NCBI GenBank assembly: GCA_039105265.1
Contig: JAPFFF010000004.1
Span: 3,348,001-3,412,000, forward strand
Direction: 5' to 3'
Source: Tritrichomonas musculus
Taxonomy: Eukaryota > Parabasalia > Tritrichomonadida > Tritrichomonadidae
Length of the DNA: 64,000 bases
The position numbers and the translations under genes were made by a program. Position 1 is the first letter of the stretch, and the number at the start of each line of letters is the position of its first letter. This document shows positions 40,786-51,256 of this stretch, in pieces. The notes below the pieces were generated by a model, which ran no database searches, was not told where the DNA came from, and saw only the letters and a list, made by a program, of their open reading frames with translations.

Positions 40786-42399
40786 ATGATTATTGAAAGG
40801 CCATATTTAAATTTGAAAATATCAATAGAAAAATATTCGTTAAGCATTATGAATAAAAACATTCCCGATATATTTATAGATTTAAGTTCTAATTCTTTTA
40901 ATGACGAAGCCACTGATACAGAAGATGGTCAAATATATATTAATTCTGCAAATCCGAAAAGCGATAGTTCATTAAATAACTTATCTTTTCAAGGAAATAT
41001 GCAAAATGCTAATTCCAAGTCAATGCCGAAAATACTAATTTTACCAAGATCAAAAATTGAAATAAATAATAAAAGACGCTACAGTTACCCAAATAAAAAT
41101 ATACAATTTGAAAAATACTCTCCAGAAATTTTTAAGACAAAACCTAATAATTTAAATTTTGATTCAAGCAAAACTCAAAATGAATCAACATCAATTTCAA
41201 AGACCAAGCCAGAGCCAGTAGATCATATTGATCCTGAATTTTACCTTGATTTATCTTTTGTTTATACCGAAGGATTTGATAGTGATAATGACTCATCACG
41301 CATGCCACCAAATCTTAGAGACATGGTCACTGATCCTAAAGGAAGCCCAGTTTATCTTGCTCTGTGTGGCGTTGATATATCAGGATACAATAAGGCAGCT
41401 ATTGAAAACGCCATATATATGCTTAAGTATTATCAAAAGGAATGCATTTTACAAGGTTTTATTCAAGATAGCGCATATATCGAAGATATTATTACATCTA
41501 CTCTTGCTCAAGCACGTGAGTTAGAAAAATTCGATGTGCCATCTCTCGGAGATGCTGAAGATCAGCTTGATGACGCCTTAGCTCAACTTGAAAAAAAAGA
41601 AGCCAAATGGAAAAATATAGATTCACAGATAAATGCTTCAGAGCAGCTTGTCCTAAATGAACTTCATCTAAAACACCAAAATGATCTTGAAAATTTAAAT
41701 ATAGAATGGAACTCGGAATCAAAGCTCAATCAATTTAACAAGCCATCAAAAAAACTCATAGAACTCCGTATGGCAGCGAAAACAATGATGAAACAACATC
41801 GTTTTTCAGAGTCAGCGCAGGTGTTTAACTTAATTGCAAAGCAAGAAAAGAAAGAACAAGACGATGCATCTAGAAAAATGCAAGAAGCGTATAAGTTAGC
41901 ACAACAGAGACTTGAAAAACAATATCAACGAGATGTAGAAAGCGCAAAACTCCAATTTGAAAAAAAAAGAAATGCTATACAAATGAAAAAGAAAGTTTCG
42001 CTTACGCCGCTCGATAAACGTGTTTCTAAATGCGAGCAAACAGTTGATAAAAGACTCGAGGTTGAAAAGAAATTAGAGAAAAGAGAAAGAAGAAGTCGTG
42101 CCAACTCTTCATTTGCGATGAATGCTGATTCCTCAGTTTATTCAACATGTGCAGATTCATATTATCAAAATCGTGCAGCATCGCGATTGAGCATAAAAGC
42201 TCCAAAAAATAGTAACCAAAAATTAAGATTACCTCCAATTAAGCCAATAATGAAAATGCCACTCTCAAATTTCAATTCAAGGCCAATAACATCCAATAAG
42301 CATATTCTTAAACAAAAAGGGAAAAATACGCCTCATATTTCAAGGCCTGATAGTAGAATGGCAATGAGACCAGTTAGCCAATCGCGCAATATGTATTAA
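40786..42399 (+). CDS. Coiled-coil protein, unknown
   Basis: The 537-residue protein has a Ser/Asn/Asp-rich disordered first third and a short conserved-looking helical stretch (SPVYLALCGVDISGYNKAAIE and LQGFIQDSAYIEDII, about 185-235). A long charged coiled coil follows (QARELEKFDVPSLGDAEDQ and KLAQQRLEKQYQRDVE, about 240-435), then a basic Pro/Ser-rich tail. No enzymatic motif. A second in-frame ATG (about 40849, MNKNIPDIF) could be the real start. Such proteins in flagellates are often cytoskeletal; function not assigned. Confidence 0.75.
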   Translation: MIIERPYLNLKISIEKYSLSIMNKNIPDIFIDLSSNSFNDEATDTEDGQIYINSANPKSDSSLNNLSFQGNMQNANSKSMPKILILPRSKIEINNKRRYSYPNKNIQFEKYSPEIFKTKPNNLNFDSSKTQNESTSISKTKPEPVDHIDPEFYLDLSFVYTEGFDSDNDSSRMPPNLRDMVTDPKGSPVYLALCGVDISGYNKAAIENAIYMLKYYQKECILQGFIQDSAYIEDIITSTLAQARELEKFDVPSLGDAEDQLDDALAQLEKKEAKWKNIDSQINASEQLVLNELHLKHQNDLENLNIEWNSESKLNQFNKPSKKLIELRMAAKTMMKQHRFSESAQVFNLIAKQEKKEQDDASRKMQEAYKLAQQRLEKQYQRDVESAKLQFEKKRNAIQMKKKVSLTPLDKRVSKCEQTVDKRLEVEKKLEKRERRSRANSSFAMNADSSVYSTCADSYYQNRAASRLSIKAPKNSNQKLRLPPIKPIMKMPLSNFNSRPITSNKHILKQKGKNTPHISRPDSRMAMRPVSQSRNMY

Positions 42400-42575
42400 C
42401 TTTATACATTAGCTTTTATAATATTCTCTCTCCATGTGCATTCATTTGATTTTGTTTTATAAATTTTCGGTTTGTTTATCTAAAAATAATATTATGTAAT
42501 TTATATTTTTAGGAAAATTATTTATTTGAAAATAAAACACAAAACGCAAACACACACAAAAGTCTAATTTCAAAA

Positions 42576-43115
42576 TTACTCTAAGTCTTTGAGCCATGAG
42601 GGAAAATATTTTGGAACAAATTCATTGTTCGGTAGATCAAATAACTCAATATATCGCTCATCAATTTGCCTGGCCTTTGCTCCTGCAAAGCAACGGTATT
42701 CATCAAAAATTGAAGTAAGTGACCAATTTTGAAGTTTTCTCAAACAGCCAATTACTGTTCCCGTCCGATAAACACCTTTATCACAATGAACATAAATTGG
42801 ATGATTTCGTACATCAGTTAAATGACGAAGAGCTTCAATCATTTGTACTCTTGGTATTGTCTTAAATGGTGGTTTATTCCCTTCCATCTGCACTGTAATA
42901 AGAGAAATATCATTTTCTTTCAAAAAATCAGCATTAAGTTGAGTGTAGTCTTCTTCGCATAAATAGAGTACCGTTTTTAAACCTAATGTTTTGAGAAATG
43001 AGAAATTGCTATAGTTTGGATAAGAACCGCGATAAACTCCTTTTGCAACCATTGAAAAATTAACAGGCGGAACAACTATTTCTTCTGGATTAGATCTAGA
43101 AATTAAGCTTATCAT
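42576..43115 (-). CDS. Siw14/PFA-DSP-type dual-specificity phosphatase
   Basis: The 179-residue protein matches the plant-and-fungal atypical dual-specificity phosphatases (Siw14/OCA family). NFSMVAKGVYRGSYPNYSNFSFL (around 19-41) is the family signature, and LKTVLYLCEEDY follows. The active site is HCDKGVYRTG with nucleophile C111 and R117 (CX5R). Characterised Siw14 enzymes dephosphorylate inositol pyrophosphates (the 5-beta phosphate of 5-InsP7); protein substrates are the alternative. Length is near the family's catalytic core, with no extra domain. It is the only gene between the coiled-coil gene and the tRNA-Tyr. Confidence 0.88.
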   Translation of the reverse strand: MISLISRSNPEEIVVPPVNFSMVAKGVYRGSYPNYSNFSFLKTLGLKTVLYLCEEDYTQLNADFLKENDISLITVQMEGNKPPFKTIPRVQMIEALRHLTDVRNHPIYVHCDKGVYRTGTVIGCLRKLQNWSLTSIFDEYRCFAGAKARQIDERYIELFDLPNNEFVPKYFPSWLKDLE

Positions 43116-43369
43116 ATATTAATATATTTAAAAAGTTAAAAAATTTTATAAAAGATTAAAGAGAGTAAAAACGAATTAGAGAATGTTGTTTATAAAAAAA
43201 AACTGCATTTATAAATTTGTTAAAATAACTATATCTTAAGGTTCGAAATATTCTAAAAACAATCTAATCGCTGTTGGTATAAATGTAGATTAAAAGGAAT
43301 AGAATGCAGTCATTGAAATTTAAAATGAAATTTATTAGTTTTTATTATAAATGATCTCTGTAATCAGCG

Positions 43370-43451
43370 CCGCTCTTAGCTCAGTGGTAGAGCGTCTGAC
43401 TGTAGAAATGTGGTCATCAGAATGTCGCCGGTTCGATTCCAGCAGCGCGGA
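43370..43451 (+). tRNA. tRNA-Tyr (GUA) with short intron
   Basis: A cloverleaf starts CCGCTCT and ends AGCGCGG plus discriminator A, with one mismatch (T5/C68). The D-arm is GCTCAGTGGTAGAGC. The anticodon stem TCTGA/TCAGA brackets 17 bases in which anticodon GTA (43402-43404) is followed by a roughly 10-base intron (about 43406-43415), the canonical position for tRNA-Tyr introns. The T-arm GCCGG TTCGATT CCAGC has one C-A mismatch. A T-run immediately downstream stops RNA polymerase III. Confidence 0.93.
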
Positions 43452-43956
43452 TTTTTTTTTCACCAAACTAGTCTTTAAGCTTTGTATGAATAAATTTTAA
43501 TAATCGAAGTTTATGGCAATGTTTCATTCAAGAAAATCAATTATTTTTAAAAAAAATTGAAATATTTTTAGCAAATTTGTAATGTGTATCTCTAGATTTG
43601 TTAAAGAAACAAAAAAAAAAAGGATATATTGATGATAATGGCATTGTTTTGAATAAAAGAAATCTTCATAATATAATTTTTTGCTTTGAAATTGGAATGT
43701 TTATTCATTTTTAGTTATGTTTCCTCAAAGTTTGAAATAGGCTTTCTTCTCAAAGGAATTGAACACAACCAAATATTATAAACAAAATAATAATGATTCA
43801 TACTTTGTAATTGTTGCATTATGAGCTTGGATTACTTCGAAACATTTTCAAAATAATTAATATTCTATTGATTTCAAAATATTCTCTCAAAAAAAGTTTT
43901 TTTTTTGACATAAATGCTTTTTGATTATTTCTCATCAAGTCAGTATCAGTTTAAAA
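43452..43956. other. AT-rich spacer
   Basis: Spacer between the tRNA-Tyr terminator and the inverted-repeat complex. Poly-A/T runs only; nothing else supported. Confidence 0.45.
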
Positions 43957-44101
43957 ATGTGTAAGCCATCCAAGACTTTTTCCAGTTATTTTATATTTAG
44001 ATAGATTTTTAATAGCTACATATAATTTACTATTTAAAAAATCAAAATCATCAAAGGTGAATTAGATAATCGCATTTTATTTTCCATAAAAAATAATTTG
44101 G
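43957..44101. repeat. Segment A: inverted copy of the spacer inside the large foldback
   Basis: These 145 bases (from ATGTGTAAGCCATCC) are the reverse complement, with one mismatch seen, of 44731-44875, which is the loop of the foldback at 44112-45494. The copy sits directly outside the foldback's left arm, separated only by GTAAAAAAAT. Confidence 0.93.
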
Positions 44102-44111
44102 GTAAAAAAAT

Positions 44112-45494
44112 GGGTGGGACACTCTTTTTTTGACCTCAAAAAGTTTCAAAATCTCTTCGAATTTTAGGTTTTATTTGGTGATTTTAATAAATTTTCTTAC
44201 CCATTTAATAATCTTTAAATTGGTCATTGAAACCAATCAAAAAACTTAATATTCATCGAGTTTTTTTTGACTTCACATACTAATAGATCTCTCTTCGTAA
44301 GAGATATCCTTCAAAACTACTAATACTATTTGATTTTATACATATGCATTATACATTATAAAACATAAATATTTATAATTACTTTGTAGTTAGTCCAAAA
44401 AAGTTAATATAATAATTATTTTTAAGTTTTTTCGATACATGATCTTTTCTAACTTTTTATTTTGTAATATTCGATTTCTTCCTTTAATGCTCAATAAAAT
44501 GATATATTTTGTTTGAACATAACTTCAAAGATAAAGTTTAGTTTGAAAAATGAATTCAAAAAGCTGAATTAATAAACGGAATGATTCAATTTTCGGCGGT
44601 TAGAAAATTAATTTTAAACGATCAAACTCAATATTTTTGCTTTAAAATATATTATATAAATAGGGAATATTATTTAAAATGAGGTTCCGCCATTTATAAA
44701 ATCAAAAAATTCAAAATGACCATTTTTTACCCAAATTATTTTTTATGGAAAATAAAATGCGATTATCTAATTCACCTTTGATGATTTTGATTTTTTAAAT
44801 AGTAAATTATATGTAGCTATTAAAAATCTATCTAAATATAAAATAACTGGAAAAAGTCTTGGATAGCTTACACATGTAAAAAATGGTCATTTTGAATTTT
44901 TTGATTTTATAAATGGCGGAACCTCATTTTAAATAATATTCCCTATTCTTATAATATATTTTAAAGCAAAAATATTGAGTTTGATCGTTTAAAAATAATT
45001 TTCTAACCGCCGAAAATTGAATCATTCCGTTTATTAATTCAACTTTTTGAATTCATTTTTCAAACTAAACTTTATCTTTGAAGTTATGTTCAAACAAAAT
45101 ATATCATTTTATTGAGCATTAAAAGAAGAAATCGAATATTACAAAATAAAAAGTTAGAAAAGATCATGTATCGAAAAAACTTAAAAATAATTATTATATT
45201 AACTTTTTTGGACTAACTACAAAGTAATTATAAATATTTATGTTTTATAATGTATAATGCATATGTATAAAATCAAATAGTATTAGTAGTTTTGAAGGAT
45301 ATCTCTTACGAAGAGAGATCTATTAGTATGTGAAGTCAAAAAAAACTCGATGAATATTAAGTTTTTTGATTGGTTTCAATGACCAATTTAAAGATTATTA
45401 AATGGGTAAGAAAATTTATTAAAATCACCAAATAAAACCTAAAATTCGAAGAGATTTTGAAACTTTTTGAGGTCAAAAAAAGAGTGTCCCACCC
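44112..45494. mobile_element. Foldback element with 619-bp inverted arms
   Basis: Arms 44112-44730 and 44876-45494 are inverted copies with only a handful of differences visible (for example near 44469/45125 and 44660/44945). They flank a 145-bp loop. The outer ends begin GGGTGGGACACTC and abut AT on both sides (44110-44111 and 45495-45496), a possible 2-bp duplication. The inner ends are GTAAAAAATGGTCA and its complement. No protein is encoded. Together with segment A the order is A-B-A'-B'. Near-identity of arms suggests recency or gene conversion. Confidence 0.9.
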
Positions 45495-45513
45495 ATGTTT
45501 AAAATAAAATTAA

Positions 45514-46506
45514 ATGAAATCTAAAAAAGATGCACCTAATAAAGCAATAATTTCTTATTCCAATAAAAATTTAAATAATCTTGCTTCTATACCTAATAAT
45601 GTGCCTGTCGAAAAAATTGATTTATCAGGAAATCCTATCACTGATTTTACTGGAATGAAGGTTTTCCCTGCACTTCATATTCTCGATTGTACAAATACAC
45701 GCATCATATCTTTTAATAATTTTCCAAATCAAGAAGGGATAAAAGCTTTTATTTGCAAAAAAACTCCACTTTGTAGCTATCAACTAATTTATTTAATGAG
45801 TGCCATTGTTTTTGGTCAATCACTCGAATCTGTCAATGGAATTAATATCAATCAGGCCACCAAATTAAATGCTTCATCTATGACAGCCAAGATCAGACCT
45901 TTCTTAGTAAAAGGCTGGATAATCCAAAATCTCGATCCAGTAAGAATTGTGCAAACTCAAACAAGGCAACGGAAAACATTTTATTTCAAAACTGATCAAA
46001 ATAATGGTCCATCAGTTGATTCACCTCGTGATGAAGCTGAACAAGATACAAGCAATATTGATCTTGATCTTGACGATCAAGATGATCAGGATGTTTATCT
46101 TGAAGATGACAGCGAATACGATCTTGAGTTATCTATGAACAGCAATAATAATAATGATTTTACTGATGACAATAATAACAATACAAATGAAAGTAATGGC
46201 AGTATTAATGAAAATGAAAGCAAAAGTGAAATAAGAAGTGAAAGTGAAGCAAAAACTGAAGATGAAATAGATGAAAAATTAAGAGAACGATTTATGAAGC
46301 TTCAAGAAACAATTTTATTCGAGATGAAAAGACCAGATATTATCCCAACAGTTATCAAAGGTGGGAGAGTAACTGTTCTTTCAAGCTTTCCCTCAAGACC
46401 TTCAACTAGTTTATCGTCTAGGCAATCATTAGATTTGCACCCTCGATCTCAAACTACTTTGAAGAATTATTCAACTTCATCAAAAGAAGGGAATAAGAAG
46501 CCATAA
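45514..46506 (+). CDS. Leucine-rich repeat protein with acidic tail
   Basis: The 330-residue protein begins with a few short leucine-rich repeats of SDS22-like type (VPVEKIDLSGNPITDF, FPALHILDCTNTRI; about residues 20-75). A helical cap follows, then a long acidic low-complexity region (LDLDDQDDQDVYLEDDSEYD, Asn/Ser/Glu runs) and a Ser-rich end (SFPSRPSTSLSSRQS). It is likely a protein-interaction factor, possibly regulating a phosphatase or the cytoskeleton (inference). The ATG lies only 19 bases past the end of a foldback element, so its promoter must lie in the element or in those few bases. Confidence 0.8.
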   Translation: MKSKKDAPNKAIISYSNKNLNNLASIPNNVPVEKIDLSGNPITDFTGMKVFPALHILDCTNTRIISFNNFPNQEGIKAFICKKTPLCSYQLIYLMSAIVFGQSLESVNGININQATKLNASSMTAKIRPFLVKGWIIQNLDPVRIVQTQTRQRKTFYFKTDQNNGPSVDSPRDEAEQDTSNIDLDLDDQDDQDVYLEDDSEYDLELSMNSNNNNDFTDDNNNNTNESNGSINENESKSEIRSESEAKTEDEIDEKLRERFMKLQETILFEMKRPDIIPTVIKGGRVTVLSSFPSRPSTSLSSRQSLDLHPRSQTTLKNYSTSSKEGNKKP

Positions 46507-46961
46507 AAAGTGTTCAATATGAAAATAAGAGAACAAAAAAGAATTTGCACATCTTTTATTGTTCCTTTGATTATGTTTTCCATTAATAAACCATGTAGAT
46601 TTTTTTTAACTATTCTTACAAGATCGTCCAAATTAAATATTTTTATCATATGATTGATAATAAGAAGTTTATACTATTTAATGGATTTTTTGTAATATTC
46701 TCTATGAGTTTAATGGCATTAAATAAATTCTTTATATGTTTTTATAAAATCATTAACGGAATTAAAAAAAGGTTAAGTATTATTAATTCATCAACAAAAA
46801 TAACAAAAATAGCATATGTTATTCATCAATAAATAACTATTGCATTAGAAAATTTCTCTTTTTTTTTTTTTTTTTTTTTATTTATTTAATAAATAAAATT
46901 GCTACATAAATTGTCTAGATTAAAATAAATAAAAAATATAATCCAAATTTGATAACAATTT
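46507..46961. other. AT-rich spacer between convergent genes
   Basis: Convergent 3' ends of the LRR and USP7-like genes, with a poly-T run at 46859-46879. The short frames here (46467-46649, 46650-46832) are not credible. Confidence 0.45.
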
Positions 46962-49900
46962 CTAATTGATAATTTTAACAGCTTCATTCTTGCTTGAGCT
47001 TTGATGAGGTGGATGGAATATATAAAATCTCATTTCTTTAGTAAGGTTCAATGATTCAATATATTCGCCAACAGTTTTATCAGCTTTCATGAAAGAAGTA
47101 CTTTGAGAAATTGTTGGATTATCATCACTAATTAATATTTTAGATCTCTTAAATGAGTCAAGTTTCAGTACTTCTTTAACCCTATTAACTAATTGATCAT
47201 AAGTTTCCCTTTTATCCAAAATAAAGAAGAAAGGATCTTCGCAATTTTTAGCTCTTGAATATTCTGTTGTCAAGTGTGATCCTTGAACTAAAATGATATT
47301 TTCATTATTCTCAGTAGATGATTGATCAGCTTCATCTTTTGCTTTTACTTCTTCTTTTTGGATCAATTCAAGTTGTTCTTGAGGAATGATATCAAAGCGA
47401 ACGTTTTTATCATAAGCTGAAATTGTTGACGACAAATCTTTATATTCACCATCGTATTTATGATCACTAATTTTAGATATGCGATATTTATTTTGATTTG
47501 TGGAATCATTTGGATCAATATTAATTAATTTTAAGATTTGATCTTTAATTGAAGCTATTGTTGCATCTTTTTCAATAAGAATCTTCTTCTTTTTAGAAAC
47601 GTTATAACCATCTTCAGATATTGACACTTCAATTGTCATCATATTTTCCATCTTTTCCTTTGTCATGTCATGAATAAGACGATAATACATACGAAGAATT
47701 TGTTTGTTATATGAATAAAATTCATGGGTAACTGTTTCTGATTGAATTGGATCTGAACTTGGTTCATCTTCATAATAGTTCTTCTTATAAATGAGAAGAA
47801 GATCTTTTTCTGGGTTGTAGTCAAGTTTCATAGCTTTGGCAACAAACTTCTTTAAATCATCTAAGTATAAAGAAGGTGAAAATTGAACTTTAGCGATTGG
47901 CTTTGTAATATCTTCGTAATCAAAAGCGACAGCAATAACTGGGTCTCTTAATGATTGAAGATATTGGTTTACGTCTTTAACTTTCTGAACGCCAATGACG
48001 TCTAAATAAGTAAAGAAATGTAAATCTTTATATTTTTCTTCTTCTTTATTTTCTTCTTCTTTTTCTTTCTCTTTTTTCTCTTTATCATCAGTTGATTCAC
48101 CATCATCCTTTTCACTTTTAGATTTAGATGATTCTTCAGCCAAATATTTTGGTAAATCGTCTTTTGTATAAAATTTAAATGTTGCAGTATTAAGTAAACT
48201 AATTCGTTCTCTTTCTTCTTCTTCTCCAAGCTTTTGTTCAAATTGGAATATCAGGCATTGAACATTTGAATATTCACTTTTGAATGTTCGATCTTTATCG
48301 AGTGCATGCGCATATGATGAATATTCTTGGTAAACAAGAAGATTGTCAGCAAGATTTTCTGGTAATCCAAGTTTTTGAAGAACAAGTGGAAAGAGAGTTG
48401 AAACTGGTTCTGACTTATCAAGTAATGTTGTTCCCAAAAATTGAATAGGAACACTGAGAGTTACATCGAAGAATTTCATGAAAACAACAAGTTTTTTATC
48501 AACTTCAAGGTCTTCATCTTCTGACTTTTTCTGTAAGAAGAGGCTGGTTGATGTTGTAAGAGAAGTATCTTTATTAGAGCAGATTGAATATGGAGTAAAT
48601 TGATAATATGTGGTCCAAAGGCGAATTTGGTTTGGTTGAAGGCCAAACTCATGAGCAACTTTCTCATATAGTATTTTATCATTATCTTGTCCTTTAGTAA
48701 ATGAGAAGCTCTTTTGAAGCTCTGTGCATTCGAATCCACTTTTTCCAAGAATTGAATTAACGATGATTCCTTCTTCTGGAATAACGTTGACATTTAATTC
48801 ATTTGACGTTGATATTGAGTAAGTCGTTGTTTCTTCTTCATCTGGATGATCTTTGAAATATTTCATTAAATGCTCTGGAATTTCATCATTGCTAACTGGA
48901 GTGAATATTTTTTCAGCATCGCTTCTTCGAATATAAACAAGCATATAAGCTGAATAGCTTTTTTCTGTATTATAACTATAATAATAACGCGAATTATTAT
49001 ATGAATAGCCACCGTATCCATATGTGTAGCCAGTATATCCTGATGTAGCTGAAGTTGCAGTAGAAGTTGAAGAAGAACCTCCAAAGTTTTCATCAATGGA
49101 CTCTGTGGCTGTTGCTGTTGTAACATGAGAATCGTTAAATTGATACCATTGTGGGCCTGTAGAAGTTCTGAGAAATGCGTAATAATGACCACTTGTTGTT
49201 GATCCACTATGAACAAGAACTCCATAGAGATCAAAAATGTTGGGCTTAGTTTTATCAGCATTTTCTGCTAAATATTGTGATAAATCAATTGTCGCTGGAA
49301 ATTCAAAACGGGAATTAATTTTCGTCATTTGATCATAATTAAAATCATATTCAAAACGTCTCAAATGAATTTGAAGAATGGAAGGAAATTCAAGAAATTC
49401 TGTTCCCATTTTCACATCTTGTTTTCCATATTTCTCAGTGTTATACTGATCATCTCCAGCCAAAATTTCTGGTTCAATGTATTTTGAAAAAGATGTTGCT
49501 AAATCAGGTGTATCCTTAACAACCAGTTGAATATCGTAAAAATATTCTTCTTTTGATGTTTCAAAAGGAACATTAATGCATCGAATAAAAGATCGGTACT
49601 TTCCACGGAAAAGTTTAGCTATTTCGCCATCAAGCTCAGTATTTTTCATTTTTTCTTCAAGATTATCAATTAAAACTCGGCAAAACTCTTGTACATCATG
49701 TTGAACAATAGTTTGATAGTCATCCCATCCAAATGATTTTGTCAAAGCCTTGGTTGAGCATGCTTTATCGCTGCACTGCATATAAACGAAAAGGCGTTGA
49801 AGACAAAGAGGAATTGATTTGGAAACATCTTCGGTACCAGTAGTATGCATTCGATAAACGAGCTTTCTAAATGCAGGAAGATGGAAAAGTGATTGAAGCA

Positions 49901-50894
49901 TTGAATTCATGTAGCATGTTGCTCCTTGATTACGCAAGCCGACGTAACCAGTATCTTGTTTTGAACTATCTGTGCTAACCGCAGAATAAGTAGAATAATT
50001 ATTAGAATAATTATAATTAGTAATGTCATAATTATAATTAGTTTTTCCTGAATCAAAATCATTATCCGATTCATCATTGCTAAGAGAAAAGTCATAATTT
50101 GCGTATTTAATTCTTATTGATGCTCCTCCTTGATACAAAAATCCATTTGACTCTGTGAATTCCTTATATGTTAGATCAAAGTCAACATCAAATTTTTCAT
50201 CTTCTTTTTCAAACTGATGTGTTACTGTTTTGATCGCTGATTTTGAAGGCATTTCATTCATAAGTTCGATTTTGAATGTATAGCTTTTATTTTTGCTGTC
50301 CAGTTTAACGCTTTTGATAATAATTGAAAATTTGGTCTCATTGCTCGAATAATCTTTTGGTCGATTAATTATAAGTTTAAAGGTTAAGTCTTGTATTATA
50401 TAGTCAGATGACTCAATTGGATCAGAAGCTCTTTCGAAATCTGCTATTTCCCAAGAATCATTTTTAAGAATTGAGCAACTTTGTTGTTCTTCATTATCAT
50501 TCGTTGACGCATTGTCTGATGACGATATATCATATTTAATCTTCACTTCGTCATTATCAACCCATTCGTCGATAAAATCAAGGCCTTTCACTGGGAATTG
50601 AATAGTAGCTGGCTCTGATGATTGATTAATTTCGAACTTTTCTGAAACTTTAAGAGTTTTGGCTTCATCTTTATTTATTAATTCGAATTTTGCATTAAAT
50701 TCCAATTCCTTGGATTTGAAATTTTCAATCTTAATAGATATTTGAACATTTTGATTTGGATGATTGTGATTATCGAGAACAAATTTGAGTTGTTCTTCTC
50801 CAAACTTCATTATATCGCTTTTAATACGATTGCCTGATTTTTTTGTAAAATTGGTAATAACCCATGTTCCATGAAGTCTTTTTTCTTCATTCAT
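46962..50894 (-). CDS. USP7/Ubp15-like ubiquitin-specific protease
   Basis: The 1310-residue protein has the USP7 architecture. One or two N-terminal MATH/TRAF-like regions (HGTWVITNF, then DSWEIADFERASDP; about 1-270) precede the USP catalytic domain with Cys box GLRNQGATCYMNSMLQS (C327), QHDVQEFCR, and His box VHSGSTTSGHYYAF (H570) with third residue D588 (YQFNDSH). The C-terminal half carries ubiquitin-like folds as in USP7/HUBL (ICP0-binding type). The catalytic triad is complete, so it should remove ubiquitin from proteins. The catalytic domain contains a Tyr/Gly/Ser/Thr insert (SSSTSTATSATSGYTGYTYG) not seen in human USP7. It is encoded intronless. Confidence 0.93.
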   Translation of the reverse strand: MNEEKRLHGTWVITNFTKKSGNRIKSDIMKFGEEQLKFVLDNHNHPNQNVQISIKIENFKSKELEFNAKFELINKDEAKTLKVSEKFEINQSSEPATIQFPVKGLDFIDEWVDNDEVKIKYDISSSDNASTNDNEEQQSCSILKNDSWEIADFERASDPIESSDYIIQDLTFKLIINRPKDYSSNETKFSIIIKSVKLDSKNKSYTFKIELMNEMPSKSAIKTVTHQFEKEDEKFDVDFDLTYKEFTESNGFLYQGGASIRIKYANYDFSLSNDESDNDFDSGKTNYNYDITNYNYSNNYSTYSAVSTDSSKQDTGYVGLRNQGATCYMNSMLQSLFHLPAFRKLVYRMHTTGTEDVSKSIPLCLQRLFVYMQCSDKACSTKALTKSFGWDDYQTIVQHDVQEFCRVLIDNLEEKMKNTELDGEIAKLFRGKYRSFIRCINVPFETSKEEYFYDIQLVVKDTPDLATSFSKYIEPEILAGDDQYNTEKYGKQDVKMGTEFLEFPSILQIHLRRFEYDFNYDQMTKINSRFEFPATIDLSQYLAENADKTKPNIFDLYGVLVHSGSTTSGHYYAFLRTSTGPQWYQFNDSHVTTATATESIDENFGGSSSTSTATSATSGYTGYTYGYGGYSYNNSRYYYSYNTEKSYSAYMLVYIRRSDAEKIFTPVSNDEIPEHLMKYFKDHPDEEETTTYSISTSNELNVNVIPEEGIIVNSILGKSGFECTELQKSFSFTKGQDNDKILYEKVAHEFGLQPNQIRLWTTYYQFTPYSICSNKDTSLTTSTSLFLQKKSEDEDLEVDKKLVVFMKFFDVTLSVPIQFLGTTLLDKSEPVSTLFPLVLQKLGLPENLADNLLVYQEYSSYAHALDKDRTFKSEYSNVQCLIFQFEQKLGEEEERERISLLNTATFKFYTKDDLPKYLAEESSKSKSEKDDGESTDDKEKKEKEKEEENKEEEKYKDLHFFTYLDVIGVQKVKDVNQYLQSLRDPVIAVAFDYEDITKPIAKVQFSPSLYLDDLKKFVAKAMKLDYNPEKDLLLIYKKNYYEDEPSSDPIQSETVTHEFYSYNKQILRMYYRLIHDMTKEKMENMMTIEVSISEDGYNVSKKKKILIEKDATIASIKDQILKLINIDPNDSTNQNKYRISKISDHKYDGEYKDLSSTISAYDKNVRFDIIPQEQLELIQKEEVKAKDEADQSSTENNENIILVQGSHLTTEYSRAKNCEDPFFFILDKRETYDQLVNRVKEVLKLDSFKRSKILISDDNPTISQSTSFMKADKTVGEYIESLNLTKEMRFYIFHPPHQSSSKNEAVKIIN

Positions 50895-51256
50895 TTTGGA
50901 TTTTAGCGTTGGACAAATTTTTAGTCAATTTTTTTGTGATTGAAGTGACTATTATAAACTTTTTAAATAATATGGCTTATTTTAGAAATAGGTGTCAAAA
51001 ACTTAAAGAAAAGAGATTTGAAATCAATATTGTAACTTTAATAATTAGTGATTTAAATTGCAAGTGATGAAAAACGAGCATTTATTAAATGCTCTTTAAA
51101 ACGAATATTTTATATTATTATAACATTTTAATATTATATTAAAATTTGCGCATGATATTGATAAAAAGGAAGTGAAAAATAGTTATTTTAATTAATAGGA
51201 AATAAATAATAAATATAAAAATACAAATAATTATATAAATAGATGGATCTGAAAAA
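50895..51256. other. AT-rich spacer
   Basis: Short spacer between the 5' end of the USP7-like gene and the 3' end of the ABCF gene. No feature that I can support. Confidence 0.45.

Noticed and set aside
46650-46832. Hydrophobic 60-codon frame after the LRR gene
   Set aside because: Typical chance frame in AT-rich DNA between convergent genes.
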